From Tupaia tana (lineage: Eukaryota > Chordata > Mammalia > Scandentia > Tupaiidae), in contig JAKSZU010000006.1 of assembly GCA_026018925.1 (NCBI GenBank), forward strand, positions 191,653,449 through 191,717,448: a stretch of 64,000 nucleotides of DNA, written 5' to 3'. Made by a program: the position numbers and the translations under genes. Positions 56,206-64,000 of this stretch are shown piece by piece. The notes under the pieces are model-generated. The model worked only from the letters and a program-made list of their open reading frames with translations, was not told the DNA's origin and ran no database searches. Numbering within the stretch: position 1 is the stretch's first letter; each line of letters opens with the position of its first letter.

Positions 56206-57100
56206 AATAATTCTTCAAAGAATTTTTAAAATAATAATGTTCTATTATTTTAATCAATGAGACTTGCAGAACACTTATAAATCAGTTATAATCAATCTTT
56301 ATGAGCAATGTAGGAAAAAGAGGTCTTTAAGAATTGAAAAGTTTACATGGAAATTGTCTCCATAAATTAATATATTTATCAATGTTTTTTACAAGGTTGT
56401 ATTTTAGCAGTTTTTCATGACTATATGTAACAAATGACTATTATGTATGACTGTTGGTGATATAATTTCTGTCTTTCTGATTCGAGAAAAATAAATTTTA
56501 AAATCTCTGATCTCAATAAAGGAAAAAGACATTACTTATGTTATATGTATACTATGTGTCAATAAGGACTATTATGAAAAATCAAGTGCTAATATAAGCA
56601 CTTAATTTAGAAGATATTGATTAAACTCTTGAAAGAACCATCTATCACCAATTACACAAGAATATATAGATGGTCTGAATAGTATTACTATTATTAAATA
56701 AATTGAATTTGTAGCTAATATCCTTCCATCAAAGAAAATGCAAGCTCTGATGACCTAATTTGTCCAATCTATCGGCCAAAGAAAAAAATAAAATTCTAAC
56801 AAACTCCTCCATATAATTAAAAAGAATGATTCCCAAATAATTTTATGTTACTAGCATTATTTTTATACATAAAACGAACACATTACAAGAAAAGAAAAAC
56901 AGAACAATATCTGTTATAAACATAAATATAAACATTTTTAAGCTACAGTTCAAAGAAACAAATACAACAATGTACAAAATGGATATTATCATAAGATCAC
57001 TTACATCAGTTCAACATCTAAAAAACATTAATGCTAATCATCCTAATATTGGATTAGAAATCAACTGCATCATTTTAATAATCACTGGAGAAAAATACTT
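56206..57100. other. Unique AT-rich DNA
   Basis: Nothing recognised. Confidence 0.45.
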
Positions 57101-57106
57101 CTTTGA

Positions 57107-57336
57107 AAGTTTATTTATTTCATCTATGTTAAAGAAAAAGAGATCTTGAGCAGGTCTTGAGCAGGGTCCTTATTCCGTCGACTGGACCTACCCTCAACCT
57201 GAGCCACCTAGGTCACAAACATGTATTTGCATGCTTGGTGTACAAGAGAAGACCTTAGGACATGAATTAGAACTTTTCCACATGACCTTTACATCATAGG
57301 GTGTTATACTAATGCTATACCACAGCAGCTGGTCCA
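57107..57336 (-). mobile_element. Family B SINE or diverged relative
   Basis: AAGTTTATTTATTTCATC, GAGCAGGGTCCTTATTCC, TGTATTTGCATGCTTGGTGT, ending CAGCAGCTGGTCC. It has the family B tail but a head end like the long type, so it may be a mosaic. Confidence 0.5.
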
Positions 57337-57504
57337 GTCATTCTTTAAACAAAAAAATAGAATCTACAATACTTTCAGTAAACAAATAAGAGGGAACTTC
57401 CTCAGTCTGCTAAAGGATATCCATGAAAAATCTGCAGCTCAAGATTAAGGAAAATAAGAACACACTAGGTGCATGTAAATGGTTATCACCCATTATCATC
57501 ATTT

Positions 57505-57755
57505 TTTTCTTTTTTTTTGAGAGAGAGAATTTCTCTGTATCACACATGTGCTCACTGGAGACATAGAGAAAAACAGAGAGTGAGAAATCGCCCCCCATCG
57601 GGGGGATGTCCATGCTACAATCGCTGCTCCTCCATTCTACCCTGGGCACCCATTTACATGCACCTGGTGTGTTTGAAACCACCGGGTCTAGGACTCAAAC
57701 CATGGTCAACCATGTGGAAGTTCAGTGCCTTAGCCACTATACCACCTGCTGGCCC
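57505..57755 (-). mobile_element. tRNA-derived SINE, long type
   Basis: Target copies CCCATTATCATCATTT (57489-57504) and CCCATTGTCACCATTT (57756-57771). The palindrome CGCCCCCCATCGGGGGGATG is modified. Complete. Confidence 0.92.
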
Positions 57756-57844
57756 CCCATTGTCACCATTTCAATTCATTGATTTGTTGCAGGTTCTAAC
57801 CAGCCAAAAATAAAGTAAAATAAATTGAAAAGAAAGAAAACTCT

Positions 57845-57847
<3 letters not shown>

Positions 57848-57882
<35 letters not shown>

Positions 57883-58121
57883 CCTATAGGGCACAAGCTC
57901 TTCCCAGAGACAGGGGAAAGTGAGAATGAGAAATGATCCCCTAAATGGTATGGTCATGCTATAATCCCCCTCCTCCATTCTCCTCTCGGGATTTTTTTGA
58001 GGAACACATGCACACATACACACACACACAGCATGTTTTTTAAGCCTGCAGGTTCAAGACTCGAACCATGCTTTTGGCCATGTAGAAAACAGCTGCTTTA
58101 ACCACCTTGCCACAGTCTGGG
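57848..58121 (-). mobile_element. tRNA-derived SINE, long type, with a 35-base T run
   Basis: A T run of about 35 (A tail in sense), TTCCTATAGGGCACAAGCTC, a modified body with an ACACACACACAC stretch, and a decayed head. Confidence 0.85.
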
Positions 58122-58157
58122 CAGAGAGAAAATTTTCTTTTTAATATGACATCTGTG

Positions 58158-58431
58158 GTGGACCAGCAGTTAGTGTAATGGCTATGTTACCGGACTCCCA
58201 TGTAGTCAACTGCGGTTTGAGTCCCAGACCTGGTGGCTTAAAACTCACTCCGGGTGCGTGTGCATGCGTGCCCAAGATCCTGAGAGGAGAATGGAGGAGA
58301 AAGGATTGCAGCGTGGCCATCTCCCCTGGGGAGTGATTCCTCACTTCTTGTCTCTCTGTCTGTCTTTGTCTGGCGAGCGCACGCACCCTATAGCAAAAAC
58401 CTCTCCCAAAAAAAAAAAAAAAAGAAAAAAG

Positions 58432-58482
<51 letters not shown>

Positions 58483-58492
58483 GACAATATAT
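58158..58492 (+). mobile_element. tRNA-derived SINE, long type, with (TA)n grown in its tail
   Basis: Complete body to an A16 tail, then AGTATG(TA)n to 58492. Target copies ATATGACATCTGTG (58144-58157) and ATATGACATCTATG (58493-58506) lie outside the microsatellite, so the (TA)n arose within the inserted element. Confidence 0.93.
58434..58492 (+). repeat. (TA)n microsatellite in a SINE tail
   Basis: About 25 TA units in three blocks broken by TG and GACA. Confidence 0.95.
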
Positions 58493-58569
58493 ATATGACA
58501 TCTATGTATAAAACTCTTAAAATATTTTAAACTGTTATATGGATAATAAAAGTTTAGAAATTTTGAGGG

Positions 58570-60235
58570 CTATAATGTCAATGTACATACATCAATTGCA
58601 TTTCTATATAGTTGCAAAACAAAATGAGAAATAGGCATTTAAAAAAAGATCAAAATATGACACTAACATAATATGTGCCAGATTTGTGCAGTGAACACTT
58701 TACAACATTGCTGGGAAAACTAAATGTCTATACTGTGTTTATGAATTAGAAGAGCAGCTATTTTGTCCAAGTATCAATTCACCTAGTGAATGCATCCCAA
58801 TAAATATTCCAAGACACTTTGCTTATAGAAATAGACAAGCTCTTTCTAAAATTTATAGGGAAAGATAAGTGAGAACAGCTAAAACGATGCTGCAGAAAAG
58901 GAGTACTGAAAAAGAAATCAGTGTGCAGTGTTGGGAAAAAGGCATATAGATTAATGAACTAGACTAGAAAATCTAATGATAGGTCCATACGTGTATCAAT
59001 GATGTTTAAAACATGACAAAATAATTCGATGAAGAAATGATCTTTGTAAGAAATGATTCTGGAAAAAATGGATGCACTGTAAAAAAGAAGGAAGGAAGAG
59101 ATAGATTGGGAGAGGAAGAAAGAAAGTGAACATTTATTTCACAACACAATTAACTTGCAGGGGGTCAGATAACTAAATGTAAGACCTAAACATGTAATTG
59201 TCTACCATCTTATTTCCCTTTAGTATAGAACAGATATTGGTTAGGTCATAAAAAGCACAAAATGCTAAAGGTCAATAAATTAAACATTATAAAATATAAA
59301 GTTTTGCTCTTCAGATGAAACTGCTATTAAATTGGAAATGTGGGGTATAAACTTGGAAAAACATAATAACCAGGCAAGCAACTCAATACAAACTAGGAAA
59401 ATTTGGGGGAAAAAATACTTCACCAAAAAAGGCTGTATGGATAGCAAATAAACATTTTAAAAGATGTTCAACTTCATTAATCACTTTAGAAATGCAAAAA
59501 TTCCTTAGAATGGTAAAAATTAAAAAGAAAAACCATGAAAAAACATGTTAATGAGTGTGTGGGTCAAGTGGGACTTGCCTATACTCATGGGAGAATGTTT
59601 ACCAACGTGGGAAGAATGGCACAAACATTAAGAGTACATACAGTATCTTAAAAGTTAAAACTAAACCTGTCATAAAATTCAGGCATTTAATTGGGATTTA
59701 TCTAAGAAACACAAAATATATGCCTATAAAATAATATACTCATAGATATTCATAACATAATTATTAGCAATATCTCTGAACTTAAAACTAATGTCTATCA
59801 ACATTAACGATAAATTGATTAGCAAATTAAATACATTTTAAAATATTTACACAAGAAATATTTGGCAATAAAAAAGAATAGTGTCAACACCAACTCGTTA
59901 ATGTACTCAGCAACATGGGTAAGTACTAAATAACTACTGAATAAAAGAGACAATTAAAGAAGACACTGTATATCAATCCATTTGTATAAAATTCTAGAAA
60001 ATATAAACTAATCTATTTTAACAGAAAGCAGTCACTTGTAGCCTGGGAATGGAGGAAGGTTGATGGAGGGAAAGTGGGGGTGGGGTGGGGATTAAACAAA
60101 AGCATATGAAAACTTCTGGGGGTGAGTGATATGTTTATTATCTCCATTGTGATGATGACTTTATGAGTTTGCATGTAAGTCAAAACCACTATCTGTACAT
60201 TGTAAATATAAATATCAATCTTTTTACAACATGTC
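58570..60235 (+). mobile_element. LINE-1: ORF2 3' part and 3' UTR, 5'-truncated, old
   Basis: Ordered L1 landmarks: ATCAATTGCATTTCTATATA (58590), AAATTTATAGGGAAAG then GGCATATAGATTAATGAAC (58850-58960), TGATCTTTGTAAG/TGGAAAAAATGGATG (59040), AACATTTTAAAAGATGTTCAAC with CTTTAGAAATGCAAAAATTCC (59450-59505), and a 3' end GTTTATTATCTCCATTGTGATG, ACCACTATCTGTACATTG (60130-60205). Reading frame broken in many places. Likely an older L1M-type copy. Confidence 0.85.
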
Positions 60236-60798
60236 TCAACAGAATCTAGTTTGAAGCATTAAGAAGAATAAAACATGAGTTTGAAAAGAGCTCCTTTCAG
60301 GGAAACATGAATTCTGCTAAAATTGAAGCAAAAACAAACATCAAATTTATGGTGAAGCTTGGGTGGAAGAACAGTGAAATCATTACTGTTTTACAAAAAG
60401 TTTATGGAAATAGTGCCATAAAGATATTAGCAATTTCTAAATGCATAACTAATTTTAATAAGGAATGGGGATGATGTTTGAGAATGAAATTTATATTAAT
60501 TTGAGAAGAAAAGTATTAATCTTGAACGTGCTCTAATTGAAGAGGATTAATAATTAACAGCAGAAAAATTGCCAATACTATAAACATTTCAACTGGTTCA
60601 TCTTTCACAATCCTGACTGAAAAATCAAAGTTGAGCACACTTTCTGCTCCATAGGTGCCCAAACTGTTGCACCCAGAGCAGCTGCAAACATGAGCAGAGA
60701 TTTGATTTAAAAGTGTGAACAAGCGAAATCAAGATCCTGAAGCATTTCTCTGAGGACCTGAAATAAGAGACGATTTAGGATTGTTAAGTATGATTCTT

Positions 60799-61073
60799 TT
60801 TTTTTTTTTTTTTTTTTTTTTTTGGAGAGGATTTTGCTATAGGGCGCATGCGCTTGCCAGACAGACAGAGAGAGACATAGAGATAGAAATCGAGAAATCA
60901 CCCCCCAGGGGGGATGGCCACGCTGCAATCCCTTCTCCTCCATTCTCCTCTCGGGATCTTGGGCACGCACGCACACACGCCCGGCGTGAGTTTAAGCCAC
61001 CGGGTCCAAGACTCGAACCTCGGTCGACTACGTGGGAGTCCAGCGACATAGCCATTACGCTAACTGCCGGTCC
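60799..61073 (-). mobile_element. tRNA-derived SINE, long type, inserted in the mariner
   Basis: Target copies TGTTAAGTATGATTCTT (60782-60798) and TGTTAAGTACGATTCTT (61074-61090) both read as transposase sequence. CpG-rich; B box in sense GGTTCGAGTCTT, the A58-keeping form. T run of about 26. Confidence 0.97.
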
Positions 61074-61289
61074 TGTTAAGTACGATTCTTAAGACAAAGC
61101 ACAACAAAGCAATAACTACAGAAAGGCGGAAATGGTTCAGAAAAGCAACAGCAGGCCAGTCAAGAGAAAAGTCATAGCAAATGTCTTCTTTGGAAATGCA
61201 AGGCATTTTACATGCTGACTTTCTAGAAGGCCAAAGAGCAATAACATCTGCTTATGGTGAGTGTTTTGAGAAAGTTATGTGAAGCTTTA

Positions 61290-61551
61290 TATAGATGTAA
61301 ATATCAGATAGAGGGTGTGTGAAAGAGGAGGGTCTGAGGAAGGACATTTGGGGGAGGGACAGGGAGGAAAAGCATTAATGGCACAAAGAGGTGTGGTATT
61401 ATCTGTTGAAGATATTTCGTAGTTTTATCAACAGTACTAGGGAGAAATGTTCACCTGTTGAAATATCCATTTTGTAACACAAATAATATTGTGATTGAAT
61501 GTATGGAAGAAAATGAAATGAAAAAATAAAAAATTAAAAAAAAAAAAAAAA
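61290..61551 (+). mobile_element. LINE-1 3' end, 262 bp, inserted in the mariner
   Basis: AAGCTTTA at 61282-61289 and 61552-61559 is the target duplication, again inside transposase sequence (CAAAGCTTTAGCAGAAAAA in related copies). It holds the L1-type polypurine tract (GGGGGAGGGACAGGGAGG), ATTATCTGTTGAAG, GTGATTGAATGTATGG and an A18 tail. Confidence 0.85.
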
Positions 61552-61945
61552 AAGCTTTAGAAGAAAAAAGCCAAGAAAGGTTTCACCAGAGGTCTTCACC
61601 ACAGTGCTTCTATTCTTTTTTCTCAACAAACAAACAGTTTTAATTGAAAAATCATTAGGAATATCCCTTACAGTTCAGGTTTGTTTTTTTTTACTTCTTT
61701 TTGTTTCTTAATCTTAAAAATAATCTTTTATTAAGACTCATTTTCCTTCAGTTAATAACATAAAGGAGACATCCTTGATGTGGTTGAACTCCCAGGACCC
61801 TCAGTTCTTTAAGGATAAACTAAATGGCTCATATCATTTCTCACTGAGGTGTCTTGAACTTGATGGAGCTTATGGAGAGTAATAAGGTTCATATATTTTA
61901 CAGTTTTTAAATTGATTTTTTTCCATGGATTTTTTGAAGTCTCTC

Positions 61946-62475
61946 ATATCTTAGCATTACGTTTAAGGATTTTTTTTTTCCCTTAAAGTGAATGTGAGCT
62001 TTTACAAAGTAATCAATCCATTTTAAAATTAACTAACTGAGTCATTTGGCTTTTCTACCAAGAAATTAAAATAAAATTTTCAAATGTTAAAGCTTTACCC
62101 TGACTGTAATATTTATTTCAGTGAAGATGTTATATAATTAGGTCCAACCAGACAACTTTCTTTCAGTGCAATCTAATTTCAAGTTACAGTATCATAACTG
62201 TGCTCTAAGTGGACCTACTAGTCTTTGTAATGTTTAAAAATAAGTTCTAATTTTATGTGAAAACTTTAAAAATAGAGCCCAGAACATGCTCCATATTATT
62301 TTCAGTGTAAAATAGAAGGTAACTTCTTACAAAAACTAAATAATTGCACATTCTTTTGCAATGTAATATTTATTCACATACTATCTTAGACCAGACAAAC
62401 ATACCCTCCTCACCCCCACACACCTTTCACTTTAACCTAGAGAAAAATAACTCTAAATTAAATTAATTTGCCCTT
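61946..62475. other. Unique AT-rich DNA
   Basis: Nothing recognised. Confidence 0.45.
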
Positions 62476-62479
62476 ACTT

Positions 62480-62623
62480 TATTTTAAATTATTTTATTTT
62501 GCTATGGAGCATGTGAACTCAATAGACAGAGAAAGAGAGCGAGAGAGAGAAAGTGAGAAAGCACCTCCCAAGGGACATTATTAAATGCAATTACTTTTCC
62601 TCATTCTCCTTTCAGGATTTTGG

Positions 62624-62661
<38 letters not shown>

Positions 62662-62755
62662 AGTGTGTTTTTCAAGCTGCTGGGTCTGAGAATCAAACCA
62701 CACAGTCGGTCATGTGGGATCCAGCTTCTTGAACCACTATGCCACTTGCTATCCC
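62480..62755 (-). mobile_element. tRNA-derived SINE, long type, with internal (AC)n
   Basis: TTTTGCTATGGAGCATGTGA, body, then the usual GCACGCACGCACAC segment expanded to (AC)n at 62626-62656, then a head with GGTCATGTGGGATCC. Confidence 0.85.
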
Positions 62756-63450
62756 TGAACTTGCTTTTCAGTAAGATTGTTGATGTACCTGAGTAATTAT
62801 GGTAAGTTCCTTCATCATTATTCTTCTCAACTCTGCACGTATAACACTAATTGAGTTAAACTATTTACATGTTATAATCAATGGTTTGCTAAACTGTCAT
62901 ATTTTTAATTTTGAGGTAAAATTAATTAAGAGAAATGAAAAATTCATCCAATAAATAAGCCTAGAGGAATCTAATATCCTTATATTAGGTTTTTAATTTA
63001 TAAATTATAATTTTTAATGTATTTATGTTCAGGTGAAGTACACATAATTGGTTTCTTCTTAGAAGTCAGTAGTTGAGTTGTGGTAATGACAAGAATAGTT
63101 AGGCTTTTTAAATACTATACACAGTGTGTTTTGAAGAGTTTGAAGTATTCCATACTTTTGATCAGCAAATCTTATACAACCAAACATTAATTTGTTTTCT
63201 AAATTTTAATCTTGATAGTTATTCTTGCCTTTAAAGAAATAACTCTCTCCCCAAAATAAAAGCACTGTAGTTATTTTTATATTATCAATACATTTAATGC
63301 ACTATCGTCCTTTGTACTTAATCAGTAACAATCTCCTGAAGAAGTTTTTTTCCCTGGTTTGAGTCACATCTTTTCCTAGTTTTTAATGTCCTTTCCTCAT
63401 CAATCAATCACATACTTTTTTAATTAAAAACACTGTTTATAGGATACAAT
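62756..63450. other. Unique AT-rich DNA
   Basis: Nothing recognised. Confidence 0.45.
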
Positions 63451-63454
63451 AAAA

Positions 63455-63747
63455 ACTTCAGCCTGAATTGAAAGTGTTTATGTTCTATATACCATGACAT
63501 ATGTGGGGGACTTAGAAATGAATAAAGCATAGTTTCTGTACACAGAGAACATGTTATCCAGTAACAGAGTCAGACAGATAAATAAACAAATGACAATTAA
63601 GTATAATAAATGCAAAGCTACAAAATCACACAGATTGCACAAAGAATGAGTGATTTTTGCATTTTAGGAGAATCAAGGAAGACTTTTTAGAAGTGATAGG
63701 TGATTTAAGACTTCGGAATAAATGAAATGTTCATCAGACAGGTAGAA
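63455..63747 (-). mobile_element. LINE-2 3' end
   Basis: GAATAAAGCATAGTTTCTGT, AGACAGATAAATAAACAAATGACAATTAAGTATAATAAATGC (in parts) and AAGGAAGACTTTTTAGAAGTGATAGG follow the antisense L2 order (GGCAGACAATAAACAAGTAAA, GGGAAGGCCTCTCTGAGGAGGTGACA). A SINE was inserted at its right end. Confidence 0.7.
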
Positions 63748-64000
63748 AGGGGCTAGCCCCATAGCATAGGGAAGTGAGGTACTGTGCAAATGAAGTTGGA
63801 CCCCATATCATATGGTCAGCCAGAATTGAGCCCCAGCCCCAGTGGCTTGAAAAACAGACTGCCCATATGTATGCTTGCCTAGGATTCTCATGATGGAGAA
63901 CTAGAGGAAAAAGGAATGCTACATGGCCAGGTCCTACTGGTAGAGGAATCCTTGTCTCTCTCTTTCTACCTCTATTGCAGAAAAATGTGCACTCTAACAT
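63748..64000 (+). mobile_element. tRNA-derived SINE, long type, old, cut by the window edge
   Basis: Head GGGGCTAGCCCCATAGCATA, CCAGCCCCAGTGGCTTGAAA, body TGTATGCTTGCCTAGGATTC, CT tract, then TGTGCACTCTAACAT at the edge. Confidence 0.8.

Larger units (their letters stand above)
60265..61945 (+). mobile_element. Mariner transposon, Hsmar2-like, with decayed transposase
   Basis: Transposase starts at 60308: MNSAKIEAKTNIKFMVKLGW, the N-terminal helix-turn-helix region of mariner. Further along are nucleotide matches to the linker (TTGCACCCAGAGCAGCTGCA), the first catalytic block (AGAGACGATTTAGG where active copies read GGAGATGAAACATGG), the LVDFLEGQ-like region (GCTGACTTTCTAGAAGGCCA), a degraded HHDNAPAH block (CTTCACCACAGTGCTTC), and SPDLAPSDFFLFP-like TTACAGTTCAGG...TTTTTGTTTC. 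The 3' terminal repeat is TTCCATGGATTTTTTGAAGT. Stops and frameshifts are frequent, so it is inactive. The 5' terminal repeat is not visible; an L1 3' end abuts it. Two later insertions split it. Confidence 0.88.

Overview
This window looks like an AT-rich, gene-poor stretch of a placental mammal nuclear genome, either intergenic or inside a large intron. I found no convincing host exon, RNA gene or promoter. It is filled with retroposons. Most open frames on both strands are translations of one repeat and are not genes.

The dominant repeat is a tRNA-headed SINE, about 50 full or partial copies in both orientations. The 'long type' is about 260 bp: a tRNA-like head with A and B boxes, a GC-rich middle containing a CCCCCCTGGGGGG palindrome, a TCTCTGTC tract, a segment ending CCCTATAGCGAAAACCTCTCC, and an A tail. 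The 'short type' is about 170 bp: the head joined directly to the CT tract, ending near GGTCAAATTAAAATGAATAAA. A third, older group ('family B') ends in AAATAAATAAACTT. Together with one old element that has 7SL/Alu-like monomers (3343-3635) and the absence of young Alu, B1 or rabbit C repeats, this points to a non-primate euarchontan. My best guess is a colugo (Dermoptera), whose tRNA-derived CYN SINEs are in the literature. That is inference; I could not compare against a repeat library.

Layout: 1-8.5 kb holds scattered SINEs, a chimeric tRNA/7SL SINE, a near-palindromic SINE pair and a broken gammaretrovirus-like fossil (gag piece and LTR, minus strand). 8.5-17 kb has a hairpin-forming AT block, a SINE nested in a SINE, a small mariner MITE, two more LTR-like fossils and a doubly hit target site. 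17-24 kb has an antisense L1 ORF2 fragment, young SINEs, and a tiny L1 3' end plus a SINE stacked on one target site. 25-32 kb is mostly unique AT-rich DNA with one MaLR-like LTR. 32-51 kb has L2 remnants, many SINEs, a second MaLR LTR and a 5'-inverted L1. 51-58 kb has a third copy of the LTR family, then unique DNA. 58-62 kb is the richest block: an L1 ORF2/3' end, then an Hsmar2-like mariner broken by a SINE and by an L1 3' end, both with clear target-site duplications. 62-64 kb ends in L2 and SINE.

Nothing here supports an undescribed biological system. The value of the window is in its retroposon archaeology: nested insertions with readable order, a SINE sublineage with a shared B-box change, a chimeric SINE, and a mariner family with related MITEs.
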